Assembly (NCBI GenBank): GCA_022457065.1
Contig: JAJGBQ010000001.1
Span: 2,356,001 to 2,420,000, forward strand
DNA length: 64,000 nucleotides
DNA from: Curvularia sp. ZM96
Taxonomy: Eukaryota; Ascomycota; Dothideomycetes; Pleosporales; Pleosporaceae
Reading direction: 5' to 3'
Positions 32,866 to 44,121 of this stretch are shown piece by piece. The position numbers and the translations under genes were made by a program. How positions within the stretch are numbered: position 1 is the stretch's first letter; each line of letters starts with the position of its first letter. Below the pieces are notes generated by a model. The model had not been told where the DNA came from, ran no database searches, and saw only the letters and a list, made by a program, of their open reading frames with translations.

Positions 32866-34318
32866 GATGAATAGAATAAATGAGCAATCGATTGCGATGA
32901 ATGTATCAAGCAAAGGGATGATTGCTAAAGCTTGATAGAACTTGTCGAGCGTGGTGATGGATGTCTTCTGTTGTGATTTCATCATATATATATGATGACC
33001 TTTCAACTGTATATTAATAGCTGCGGGGTTCAGCTTCGGGGTCCGTCTTTGCCACACGGTCATTCGGAAACTCCATTTCCATTTCACATAGATACATTTC
33101 CGTCATTGCTGTAGTTTAATTGATTGATCACCGGACATCCCAGATAACCTCGCACTCGGAAATAACGGTTTACGAATGCGGAAGGCAATGGCAGTCAAAA
33201 GGCGATCATAGGAAGTCCCACTTCACTTTGTACTCAAGCCTTCGCGATGTTGCTTACAAACGCTAGTACAGATTCGTCCGAAGGATTAACTGCGCAGATT
33301 CTCAGGTAGTACAGGCAGCTGTGGGCTGTCACTCACTGATTCCTAGAGAATATACCAAGCCGCTTGGCACCTATACAGTAAATCAAATTTCTCGTGTTAA
33401 CGTCCACATGGTCTTTAGTGGCTGCTGCGAGCATCCACAAATCACCTCATATGATTTTCATCTTCATTTCTCCCGTAGACCCTGCGGTTTGCATAACACT
33501 AGATTTCTGATTCAAATAATTACCAAATTGGACGCGTAGTATTAACAAGCCATGTGCACTATCCCTTTTAGGTCATGCAAGTAAGTTCCGGTACTCCGTA
33601 AGTCCGGCTCTGTTCAGTCGGAGCGCTAGGCAAGCCGAGCCGAACAAATTGAGATTGGGGATAAGTCCGAGCGTTTTCATTGTAGCTAGCTACCAAAGAA
33701 TGCCTTACTAATCGGTTGGTTATGGTTCCTATTGATCAATTCCATTGCGACTTTGAAGTATCAAAAAAAAAAAAAATACCTATCTCGTGGGATGCTCTCA
33801 AAACCTCCTCCCTGACATCCAACTCCGCGAATTCAGATAGATAGTCCCAGCACGCTTCGCCGCGAGTTTCCCGCTACAAAATGCCAAGGCTTCCGAACGA
33901 GCTCCGGCAAACGCCTGCAAAGGGAGTGCGAGTAAGCAGATATCTGATTGGCTAGTACCTAACCTCTAGGCTGCCATGATGCCTGCTGCGCTTTACACGT
34001 GTGAAACAGACCTCGCAACCTACCACGCGTCCTGATGTCATATATTATCAGCATTACGTAGAGGTGAGTTTGCGAGTCTACATCATGTCACATATCCTAT
34101 TTGTAAGTTTCTCCTATCACGCGATCCGGCTGCTGGTGTATAGGGTTTCCTCATGGGATAGATATACAACTTCTTCACTCAAGATACTACTGGTGATTGC
34201 TACTCATTGACATTCAGGAGTTCCACGCGGTCTCCTCATCCTGCTATAAATATGTAAACAACATGAAGTTTGAACCAAACGCGATCCGCTCGTATAACTC
34301 GTTCCTGTATTTCCCTCT
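32866..34318. other. Intergenic region
   Basis: 1.45 kb holding the amine oxidase promoter and the 3' flank of the NRPS-like gene. It includes a 20-bp palindrome (32979-32998) and a run of 14 A (33763-33776). Small plus-strand frames (33321-33539, 34001-34210) have no recognisable content. Confidence 0.4.
32979..32998. promoter_or_regulatory. 20-bp perfect palindrome with TATA core upstream of amine oxidase
   Basis: The sequence from 32979 reads TCATCATATA and is followed by its exact reverse complement. It begins 114 bp upstream of the amine oxidase start codon, so it may be the core promoter (TATATA) or a dimeric-factor site. Confidence 0.5.
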
Positions 34319-37300
34319 TCAAAATGCCCACTGCTCCATCCACTTCCTCACCACAGCCTCATCAACACCCTGTCCATCGCGCAATGTCCGACTTACAGCT
34401 TCAGCCCTTCGCGTATCTAGCTTCGGTAATCCCGTGCCCATATCCTGCCGCATACCTTCATAAAAGTTAAGCAACTTGAGTCCAGGCACACGCTCTGCAT
34501 TTTCTCTGGTCTGAGGGATGCCCGTGAGCTCATTCAACCAGTCATCATAGTCGACAATCTCAACGTCAACGCCAGCTTCTTTGAACGAAGCTTGTATGAC
34601 GGGGTAAAGTCGGCTCCAGGCTGTTGTATGCGGGTTGACTAGATGGTATACTTGTGCAGCCTCGTCTCCAGAAGACGTGGCAGTAGCGATGTCAATGACG
34701 GTGCCAGCGGCGGTGTCCATGCATACCCAATCGATTTGCTTCAAGTTTCCCAGATCACGCGGCAACTTCTTCAGAACCTTGCTCGTATGTACGATGGTTG
34801 GTAACCACTCGCGTTTATTCCAAGAAGCACCACCTGCATGAGTACTTGGCCCTGCGAGTTGGCCCGCGCGCACGATAGCTGTCCGTATACCTAGACGATG
34901 TGAAGCCGTAGCCAAGATCTGGGCGGCTACGAATTTGGATTCGGCATAGCCTTGAGGCAGTGGAAGGGAGTCATCGAACAGTGTAGTGACGGATTCAGGC
35001 ACGCCAGACCAGTCTTGTGTAATACTTTCCCAGTTCGCTACACTGGCAATTGACGAGATGAAGATGATGGGCGCGTTGTGGAGAGATTCAAGCGCGAAGT
35101 TGACGGTGCGGTAAGTGCCAGCTATATGAGTATCCTCGTACGACTCCAGAAATAGATTGAAGTCTACAGCCCAGGCATTGTGAATGAAAACGGTTGCTTC
35201 TTCGAGAAGACGGGCATACATTTCGTCCGAAAGCCCAAACTTTTCGACACTAAAGTCTGTTTTGAGAAACTCTGCTTTGCTGAGGTCTGCTTCGGCATCG
35301 TGGTATTTGGTAAGAGCCTCCTTTTGTCGAGCATCTGCATTTTCCGAACGGTTCAGACAATATATCTTCTCGACATCTTTGTCTCTGAGCAGCTGTGCTA
35401 GTATGTGGGTGCCAAGGCCGCCAGTGGAGCCGGTAAGGATGAAGGTTTGTTTCGATGGACGTTGCGTCGGAGTTGCCTTGTTTATCCCGCTTAGTCGAAC
35501 CATATCTTTTGTGTACTTTCTGACCATAGCATTAAGCTTCTCCTCCTGTGAGAGCGGCTCAGCAAGCTTTGCATCGGAGCTTTGAGTGCCCTGCGACAAC
35601 GCGATAGCCAACCGGTTGACAGTAGGATTCTTGTAGATTGTTGACAAGCTGAGGTGGGCGCCGGGAACTGCTTTTTTCAGGGCTCTGGTGAGGGTCAAAA
35701 CATCTAGAGAGTCGACACCGAGGCTGAAGATGTCAGTATCATTGGTGGTATTCTCATGGAAAGAGCTAAGACAACGTGAGAAGATGGTGTGTATCTTTGT
35801 CTTCAAATCCGAATTGCTGGGGATATCCTGGCATGGGTCGCTTGCATAACCCTCGTCAGCATACAAGGCGTCGATCTCATCCTCAAAAGCTTCGACTGTT
35901 CGCTGACGCACAGTCGAACCTTTCCCAGCTCGAACGAATGCTTTCTGATCGCTGATAACAGTGACTTTGCCCCGGTAAATGCGTGCGTGAGCTGGTGCGA
36001 AATGGTTTGCTTTTTCGACAACTGGCCAAATTTCATCGATGAGCGTCGAAATGTTAACATTGGCATCCTGTGCCATGTTCGGCTCTATGAGAAGCCCAGC
36101 TTGGAATCTCCCCTGGCCAACTACGAGAGCGCCCTTTATCCCAGGATGAGATTCAATAGTCTTCTCCATTTGCACAGGATTGAACTTTTCGCCGTTGTTC
36201 AGGACAATGACATCATCTCGCCTTCCGCTGTACTTCCAGAGATGAGGTTTAGACGGGTGACGTTTGAAGAGATCCTTAGTGCGCCATTCCTGGATCCCAG
36301 GGAATGTGTAAAAAACGGCCTGGTATTTTATATCCTTGGGCTTGATGATCATCTACAGAGGAAGAGAGCCAGGTCAGTTTATGTCTAGTGCACATCTTCG
36401 ATACCTCACACTTACCTCGTATATGTCGTCTTCAGTAGGTTCCATGATGACATTTGAGGATGAGCCAAAATGGAAGTAGGCCCATTCCTCTGGTATAGAC
36501 GGTACCAATACATCCAGTATGAAAACTTCGGTGCTGCCGATAGTGTTTGTGAGATTGGTGAGGCGACAAATCTTATTACCAATGTCATCCGCTAGAGGGG
36601 CTCCACCAAAGAACACATAATCGAGTTTGCTCAATGCGTGAAGACCCCTCTCCGTTGCAGCCATGTCCTTAATAAGGGATGGTGAAAATTGACCCAACTT
36701 TGGATCAACCGCCTCGATAACATCGATGACCAGATCGGCACTAAGCAATTTTCCAGCTGGCAGTAGCACAATCGGATTCTGGAACATGATCGGCCGTATA
36801 CCGACGAGGATGCCCATAGCGTGGAAAAAGGGGACTGGTGCAATTAGGGGTCGTGGGTTCGTGAACAAGATTTTGCAGACGTGTTCAGCACCGTCTTCTG
36901 GTTCTAGTTGACCCTGCGCAAGTATAGTATTCAGCCCGCCTACTGTTAAACGGATGGGCTTGGGAAGACCTGCAGCCATGTTAGCAATGTGTCTTGATTC
37001 ATATTTGAAGACTGAAAGAAAGAATTTTGCTTACCAGTCGAGCCAGAGGTGTGTAGAATCAAAGTCGGGGCCGTAGCATCACGACAATGTTTGCCAGGGT
37101 AATGCTCAACAGATTGACTGGAATCGAATATTTCGTCTAATGTAGGTACTTGGTATACCTTCAAAACAGGTACCGCATTTTGAATTCCTTCTACGGCCGT
37201 CTTGGTCTCACTCGTGGTCAAAAACACAGTGCATGCTGTATTCTCTACAAGAGACATCTGACCATCAAGCGAGTTCCTTGGCGATGTGAACAGTGGTATG

Positions 37301-37666
37301 TATCCTGTCTTCATACTCGCAGCGAGTACTACAAAGTATCGCAAGTCGTTCGCGCTATGCCAATCTATGATTAGTATGGCGAGCCACTGGTTCGATTGGC
37401 AGCGTGAAGAGACATATGACATACCCCATAAATCCGATTGTCTGCCCTGCCTGCTTAGCGACACCACATGTCCTTTCGATCCAATGCGCCAGTTTGTCAA
37501 CTGCGCGCGCAACATCTTCGAATGTAACATGATCCCATCCTTCGCTGACACTGGAGGGTGAACGTGGTACTATGGCATATGTCGAGTGAGGAACGGAACC
37601 GCGTGCTGAATCGATATAGTCTGGCATAGCCATTTGTTGTCCTGAATGCTGATCCGCTGAGGACAT
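34319..37666 (-). CDS. NRPS-like adenylate-forming reductase (A-T-R)
   Basis: Four exons: 37666..37425, 37354..37035, 36969..36416 and 36352..34319 (3150 nt, 1049 aa). Adenylation domain, residues 1-520: the A3 loop TLILHTSGSTG|LPKP is joined across intron 2; A5 is NTIGSTE; the WKYSGRRDDVIVLNNGEKF region follows; the C-terminal catalytic lysine region is AGKGS (K516). Thiolation domain, about 545-625, with the phosphopantetheine serine in LGVDSLDVL (S587). C-terminal reductase, 675-1049, with the NADPH motif TGSTGGLGTHIL (about 680) and YAESK (Tyr841, Lys845). No condensation domain exists. Such enzymes activate a carboxylic acid as AMP ester, load it on the carrier and release it as aldehyde or alcohol. 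The substrate is unknown. No other biosynthetic gene is adjacent, so it is probably an orphan reductase. Confidence 0.93.
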
Positions 37667-38885
37667 CTTTGTGGTGATCGTTCGTCAGCCTCGTAGTCAG
37701 CAAGTTCAGTGAAGTCAGCGTTATCGTTGTAGAAAAGAAATATAGTTATGTGTGATAAGAAGGAGGAATGTTAATTCAAGATCCCTACGGAGGGACTCCT
37801 GTTTTTAAGACTATCTGCTAGAAAAAATCAAATACATATACCTGGTTCGGGTATACGCATCGATATGCTGCCGATCCTGTGCAGTGTTGGGGGGAAAAGA
37901 AGCACGCAAGTGGTGCGCCATTCCGTCGGGGCTGGACTCGTACGAAGTGCTGACGGTAGCATACTTGGGCATTTTCCCCCAAGAGATGCGCAGATGGCAA
38001 TTGTCATTGTACGTATCAGCAGGCAACTTTCCTAAACCAGATAGTGATGTTGGTTAGAGTTGGCACTAAGTAACGCAAGCAAAGCACCGCTCATGCAAGT
38101 CATCTCGGCCGAGCCTTGCACCTGGTCTGGTGACTGCAGTTCACCGTATCGATTCGGGATATCGTACTTATGACTAGTCTGGTGAATAGCCACTGAACTC
38201 GGACACGACTCCACCAACAAAGTATCGGCGAAGCATTTGTTCGCGTAGTATAAAACCATCGAAGTTTGGATACCGCGTAGTTCATGCAAGGTTAGTTGAT
38301 GACGACATCGAGACTGTCGCGGAAGCATCGGGCTGCAAGTTCACACAACGGCGGGTATATCCAATTTCCAGGTGGTGGAAATAAGTAAATATGAGACATT
38401 TTGCGCTTACCAAATGTAACTGGTTAACAGTCAGCGTCAGCATGGGATCCCTAAGGAACACTCCTTTCGATGGCTGCCTCATATAAGTTGTACGCAAGGA
38501 GCCCCGCGGGTTCGATGAGTTTCAGTTCATCGATGAGAATATTCCAAAACCACCAACAGTGATGGGAAGAGTGCCGCCACAAGGCTGCAAGCGACGCAGT
38601 GCACTAAGGATTGTGCCCAACTGGCCCAAGGTACTGAAGGGCACGGCCGCATGGAAGGACAACAGGCAGTAAGCGTGGAGACGGCTACCATTATCTGCAA
38701 TTAATGGCTATATTCCAAAAGAAGTCATCATGTAACCTCGCCGGGCTGGTATCCATAATGCAACGCCAATCCATCCATGCACCAAGTTGCCCAAGAAGAT
38801 AATAAAATACAGACCGATATCCACTACACAGCCAAGATCGGATCTCTATCCGAATGGTACCGGTCGACGGACGGCAACGTGCTGT
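37667..38885. other. Intergenic region
   Basis: 1.2 kb between the NRPS-like gene (its promoter at the left) and the 3' end of the Mbp1 gene. Several short minus-strand frames (37811-38497) have no protein features. No RNA gene was recognised. Confidence 0.4.
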
Positions 38886-41582
38886 TTAGTCAACCCCCTC
38901 AACCTTTCTTAAAAATTCTCTAACACGACCAACTTCCACACCTTCACCTTCCTCACTGTCCAGTGCTGCTACCAAGCCTTCGAGACATTCTTCAATTCTA
39001 CTCTCTTCCACCTTGGTACAAAGACTGACAACCTTGCGGTACATCATTTCTAGCTGTCCATCTTTTTCTTTCAACATTTTACTGCGCTTGAGGAGGGCAG
39101 TGTTGGTAGTTGTATAGGTTTCGAGCCGTTGCCGAAGAACCGATGCGGCGGGAAGTTGCTGGAGAACAAAGTTTTGATATTGAGGCTGATGTGACACCTG
39201 GTTCAGAGTTGATGGATCCAAAGGTATCGATGTGGATAGATAGATGGGGCCATCTGAGGCACGCCGGTCTAGGTGATCTCCAGCTTGTCGGAGCTCGTAA
39301 GGAAGATCATCTTCCTTGATGAGCATGCCTGCACCCTCAGCATCGGCGTAGCCAATTCGTTTCTTGTCATGGAGATCGATGGCGCCGGCATTGACCGAGA
39401 GCATATGTCGCTGGGGTTCCAACCAGCGTTTCAGGTTCGATATCCGCTTGGCGCGGTCTTGTCTTAGGCGTAAGCGTGCACGCAGAGATTCAAGCTTTTG
39501 TTGTTCTTGCTTTTGCTGACTGGACAACTGGGTGATGAGCTCGTTGGTCTGGTCGATGGCGTCTTGTTTAAGACGCGCTTCTTGTGTAAACTGCATGGAT
39601 GCGGACTGGAGGATGCCATTCATTACTGGGCTTTCTGTCAGCTTTACTATTAAATTCCGACTAATTGTGTACTTACGCGGCTGTATCTCTCGGCTTGTCT
39701 CCTCAACTTTACTCAGCGGCGCCTTACCCTTGCTGGGGCTGGTTGCGGTCATGAGAGCTTCTCCGTCGCCCAGATCTGTACCGACTCCAAAATCGATAGG
39801 CCTCGTGCCTTTGTGGTTTGGAATAGTCGGATCTGCCTGGACTTCCATCAACTGAGAGATGATATTACGGTTCCCTATCCGTGCTGCCAGGTTCAAAGCA
39901 GTGTTACCGGCTTTGTCTCGCGCATTAACCATCTCTTGCATGAATCTCATCAGGCCTATGGGCTTGGGGTAGTTGCCGGTATCGTGGAATGAGGGTGTTT
40001 GGCCGCCACCAATGTTGCTGCGAACAAGGTACTCAAGAAGAGCTTCGAGGTAATACTTGCTGGAGGCTGCACGCCCTTTTATGGCACATGTGACAGCGAT
40101 ATGATGCAATATCGTTCGTCCTTGAGAGTCACGTAGCTCGATCAGTGGCGCAAGGATCTCCAGGGTCTCGGGGAAGCAGCTATGATCTAAACTGTTGTTC
40201 ACAGAAACAGCACTCATCAAGGGAGTCTGACCAGAGGCGTTTCCCCGGAACATGTTTGCGCCTTTGGATACTAGCAATCGCATGAGGGAAACACGGGCCA
40301 AGGTCGCAGCCCAGTGTAGGGCAGTGTTCGAGGTGTTGTCAATTGGCATGTCAAGGTCCGCGCCAGAAAGATGCAATATAGCGGGATGATTTGTGAAATC
40401 CGACCTGGTCTGATCCGCGAACAGATCGGTCAGCATAGCTTGTTTTTCTTCGTTTTGTTTGGTATCGGGATGCGGTAATGGCGGCAAAGCGGTCGGGACC
40501 TCGCCATCGGGAAGAGTGATGCGTTGGCCCGTTTGCTGTTGATAGAAGCTCTCACTTGGCTCCGTTGGCGAACCCAGATCCCGCATGGACATGTCTGCTC
40601 CGTTAGGTTGAGAATATGATTCTTCCTGAGAGGCTCGAATGCGTTTCCTTGGTGGTTCTTGCGGGTCCTCAATGCCGGTGCCGTAGGCGGAGTCTGTTTG
40701 CCCGTTCTGACCGCTGAAACTCCGTTCCGAGGTAATGCTCTGTTGGCTGCTTGTGCGGAACGATTCTTGGCTGGGGAGAGGTGCTTGCGACTGTCGTGCC
40801 ATGCTTCGGCGCCCCTGAGATGATGAAGCAGGTCGGGGAGCCGGCGAGTTCAGTCGCGCTACCTTGTTCATGGCCGCGAGCGCGCTTGTTGCGGTCGAGG
40901 AGATATTACTGAAAAAAGTGCCTCCAACGCTTTGGCTGGTGCTGCGGCCGTCCATGCTTTGGGTGTAAAAGCGCTTCCTGTTGGCAGCCATGGCCTGCTC
41001 CTTGGTTGGCGTTTCAATGCCATGGCCCGGCCCCTGATTACCGTCGGCACTGATATCGTAGTCGAGAAGCGGCCGCAAAACGTCTTCAACTCCGTACTGG
41101 CGACAAAATTCTCTTCCGCGGCGGTAGTTGATCCAGGTGCCCTGGTACTTTCCATAACCACCCTGAACCTTCTCGTGCTCGCCCGTAAGAATCTCTTTTT
41201 CCAGAACCTTTGTGCGCTTCCCCTTATCGACGCCGGCAACTTTGAGGATCTGGGTAGCGTTGAGCCAGCCGTCAGAGCGACGGCGCATGACGGCCACGCG
41301 GTTGACCTCCATTTCGTAGACAGATACGCCCGAGTAGACGGCCTAGAAGGTCAGCATGGCATGGTAACCAGGGACAATGGTTAGCAGAGGAGAGCGTACT
41401 GTGTATATCTGGGGCTTCTCCATGGCGTGCTGCTGGAAGCCGTTCATGTCGGAGAAGGACCGGTTGAAGCCGGCGGGGGCAGCCATGAGGCCGTGGCCGT
41501 GGGGAGAATTAGCATACATGGCAGACTGCTGCTGCGAGGGCGACCCGGCGGGAAAGGAATGCGATGTGCGCGCGACTTGCAT
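38886..41582 (-). CDS. mbp1: APSES-type transcription factor Mbp1 (MBF, G1/S regulator)
   Basis: Exon 1 is 41582..41400; the remainder is 41342..38886. The 57-nt intron (GTACGC...CTAG) joins IYT|AVYSGVSVYEMEVN, the start of the APSES/KilA-N DNA-binding domain. That domain continues with VAVMRRRSDGWLNATQILKVAG and GTWINYRRGREFCRQYGVEDVL (about residues 57-165). A Ser/Gln-rich linker follows, with a possible nuclear signal PPRKRIR. Ankyrin repeats come next (NTALHWAATLARVSLMRLL, QTPLMSAV, AGNTALNLAARIGN). A C-terminal coiled coil (QEQQKLESLRARLRLRQ) would bind the Swi6-like partner. Length is 879 aa, or 865 if an in-frame 42-nt GT-AG segment (39676..39635) is spliced. Mbp1 binds MCB sites (ACGCGT) to drive G1/S genes. 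ATG 41582 is the first in-frame ATG downstream of a stop-free but unlikely leader. Confidence 0.93.
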
Positions 41583-41968
41583 TATGTCAGCGCAGGGCTG
41601 GCGGACGAGGTGATGCGCGCGGCCTAGGCGACGGTCATGGGGGCAGACAGCAGCGAACACGGGCGGGAAGGGGCTGTCGGCGAGGGCGTGGGCGGCGGGC
41701 TGGCGAGGGCGACAGGCGTCTCGATGGAACGAGCGGGTGATGCGCTGGGCGGCGGGCGTGTGTATAGAGGGTGTTGAGGCTCAGCGTAGGCATGCGCTGC
41801 GGGTGGGCGGGGAGTGAATTGGCCGTCGTCGTGGAGAGAAGTGGAGATTCGCGTCCAACGCGTCTGTCGGTTGTGTGCAGGCGGCCAATCACGCGCCCGT
41901 GTTCCGTGCGCCTGCACCAGCCTCGCTGCTTACTAGCCTTAACTGTCGTTCCCTCTGCCCTCCCTCCC
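41583..41968. promoter_or_regulatory. Divergent promoter Mbp1 / LYR protein
   Basis: 386 bp, GC-rich, between two head-to-head start codons. It is the only space for both promoters and 5' UTRs. Both strands are open over long stretches because of the base composition, which explains the apparent N-terminal extensions of both reading frames. Confidence 0.55.
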
Positions 41969-43285
41969 ATGGCTGCGCCACACCAACATCCCCTCCATCT
42001 GCTGCGTGCTCTTCTGCGCGAAGCTTCGTATCTGCCCGATGCCACGGCCCGCGCCTACTTCCGCCGCTATGTTGTTGCCCGCTTCAAGGCGTACCAGCCG
42101 CGACAGAATGCCACGGCCTCAGCTGCCATAGACGCCCTGCACAGAGGCCGCCAGCAAACCTTCAAGCGCCGCCATGTAGCCATTATACAGTCGCGCACCC
42201 AGCCGCTGCTCCGCAAGGGCCGCAAAGGACTGAACTTCCTTCGGCGCGCCAACCAGGGCGAAATACCATGTCTGGAAAAGGTGCTCTTCTTTGCATACGG
42301 CCGTCTGGGAAGACGCAAATACGCACTGTTGGCCGATTTACTCCATCCAGATCAGATCATGGACGGCGGTGCAATGCCGTCTCCCGATGATGATGCACCA
42401 GCACCGCTCCAGAAGCTCTACTACAGCAACAAACGTTTCCTGCAGTACTTCGATGCCCCTAAAGCCACTTCCAAGACGCACTACTCTATCTCCATCTCGG
42501 ACCGTTTCTCTCGCTTGCGTGCCGTCCTCAAGTCACAGCACCAGAAAGGCATCTCCATACACCGAGAGCTCAAGGGCCCTGTTATGAAAACGCCCATCAA
42601 CAATGTCTGGGAGCGGCCCATGCCTATTAGAAGGGCGCGCAACAACGTTAGCCGATGGTATGCTGAGACGATGACGAGAATGCTTCCGCCTCTGCCCAAC
42701 CACGAGTGGGACAAGGTGCATGCTATGATGGTAGGTGGGCGGCCAATTGACCTGGTCAAACCCAGAGCGCGTGGCCTAGTTCGGAGTCCTGATCTTGTCG
42801 CTGCCGACGACCTCTTCGCCAACACAGTAGATGAAGCAATAGCCTTGGACAAGCCTAGTAGAGCTGATAAGCCTGCTGGAATACAGCACCCCCATACCAT
42901 TACGCCCAAATTCATGCGACGACTGTATACCAGGATGCTCACGCTCTGCTGTAAGCTCGACTACAATGAGGAAACGAAGCGCTGGAAAGCGACCTGGGGC
43001 GAGCACAACAAGACCATCAAACCAAAAATCTATACTGCACCAACTGACCCGGACCTCTTCGCTGGCGTTGACATGAAAGGTCACATCTCAAAAATACCAA
43101 AGAAACGCGATGTAGACAAATCTACCCGTTTGCAGCCACGCAACGCCGACGGAGAGTTTGTGCGCTTCCCCTTCTTCGCTGAATTCCTTCCTGAAAGCAG
43201 CCCCTTGCGCAAGGAATTAGACGAGTGGAAAAGGAAGCGCGCTGCAGCTGTCGCTATGCAAGCACAGAAGAATCAGCCGTCATGA
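41969..43285 (+). CDS. LYR-motif protein, Cup1-like N-terminal domain; probably mitochondrial
   Basis: A single exon of 438 aa from MAAPHQHPLH. The frame stays open upstream, but this ATG directly precedes the conserved part. Residues 9-45 (LHLLRALLREASYLPD, then RAYFRRYVVARFKAYQ) form the LYR/Complex1-LYR helix pattern typical of small mitochondrial adaptor proteins that bind acyl-carrier protein and help assemble Fe-S or respiratory units. The remaining 390 residues are basic and contain motifs shared by fungal Cup1-like LYR proteins (HYSISISDRFSRLRAVLKSQ, WERPMPIRRARNNVSRWY, TPKFMRRLYTRML). The high Arg/Lys content fits mitochondrial import or an RNA/ribosome partner. The exact role is unknown; the family assignment is from memory of the pattern. 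Confidence 0.8.
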   Translation: MAAPHQHPLHLLRALLREASYLPDATARAYFRRYVVARFKAYQPRQNATASAAIDALHRGRQQTFKRRHVAIIQSRTQPLLRKGRKGLNFLRRANQGEIPCLEKVLFFAYGRLGRRKYALLADLLHPDQIMDGGAMPSPDDDAPAPLQKLYYSNKRFLQYFDAPKATSKTHYSISISDRFSRLRAVLKSQHQKGISIHRELKGPVMKTPINNVWERPMPIRRARNNVSRWYAETMTRMLPPLPNHEWDKVHAMMVGGRPIDLVKPRARGLVRSPDLVAADDLFANTVDEAIALDKPSRADKPAGIQHPHTITPKFMRRLYTRMLTLCCKLDYNEETKRWKATWGEHNKTIKPKIYTAPTDPDLFAGVDMKGHISKIPKKRDVDKSTRLQPRNADGEFVRFPFFAEFLPESSPLRKELDEWKRKRAAAVAMQAQKNQPS

Positions 43286-43456
43286 GTGGGGCATCTGGAT
43301 CACCGAAAGTGGAGAGTTTGAATATGCGCTACCTACTAAGCTAGCCCCGCAGTGCAACATAGGGCGTGTCTATGTACAATAGTTGGCTGCCACAAAACCC
43401 AGCACGGCCCGCCACTTTGCTTAACATTCGCAGCATCCACCACCATCAATTGCACA

Positions 43457-44034
43457 ATGGCGTCAAGCAGTGCAACAATTCGCCACGCACGTCGCGAAGG
43501 TATCTACCTCTGACCTCCCGGTAACAGAGAAGACACACTGACGGGCGTCCTGTAGATGTTACCACCATTCTAGGCCTCATCCGCGAATTGGCTGAATATG
43601 AAAACGCCAGGGACCAGGTTGAAGCCACCGAGGAGATTCTCGGTCGCACGCTTGCGCACTACGACCCCTCCGCCTCAACCTTCTCCGAAGGCTTCGCTCG
43701 GACCCTCCTCATCACGGATCCAGACGGCACGGTGGCTGGCATGGCAGTCTACTTCTTCAACTTCAGTACATGGACTGGTGTCTCTGGCATCTACCTCGAG
43801 GACTTGTTCGTGAAAGAAGCTTATAGGAAAAAGGGCTATGGCAAGAGGCTTCTGAAAGAACTTGCGGGAGAAGTGCTCAAGGTTGGGGGTAAGAGGCTGG
43901 AATGGAGTTGTCTCGATTGGAACGAGTCGAGTCTTAAATTCTACGAAAGTGAGGTCATTGGTGCGAAGAGAAAACAGGAGTGGGTTGGGTTACGAGTTGA
44001 AGGAGACGCATTGAGCAAGCTGGCAAACTCGTAA
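43457..44034 (+). CDS. GNAT N-acetyltransferase, SSAT-like (diamine/thialysine acetyltransferase type)
   Basis: Two exons, 43457..43499 and 43556..44034 (56-nt intron, phase 1), 173 aa. The splice gives IRHARRED|VTTILGLIRELAEYE, matching the N-terminus of spermidine/spermine-type acetyltransferases. The acetyl-CoA pyrophosphate loop is RKKGYGKRLL, preceded by YLEDLFV, as in SSAT1/SSAT2. The C-terminal WNESSLKFYES completes the GNAT fold. The expected reaction is transfer of acetyl from acetyl-CoA to a primary amine (polyamine, thialysine or similar). It lies 171 bp downstream of the LYR gene on the same strand and converges on the LDH2-type gene (87 bp between stops). Confidence 0.92.
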
Positions 44035-44121
44035 CTCAGTTTTTATGGCTATGAGGATACAGCTAACTGAAAGAACCCGTGAAAATGAACTAGTATGAGT
44101 CCCTCCTGCTTACCAAATACC

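Noticed and set aside
33763..33776. Run of 14 A as the poly-A tail of a retroposed copy
   Set aside because: No coding remnant or target duplication flanks it; a simple homopolymer is enough to explain it.
41771..41968. 66-codon extension upstream of the LYR protein start
   Set aside because: It lies in the GC-rich divergent promoter, where all frames are open; the conserved region begins at MAAPHQ.
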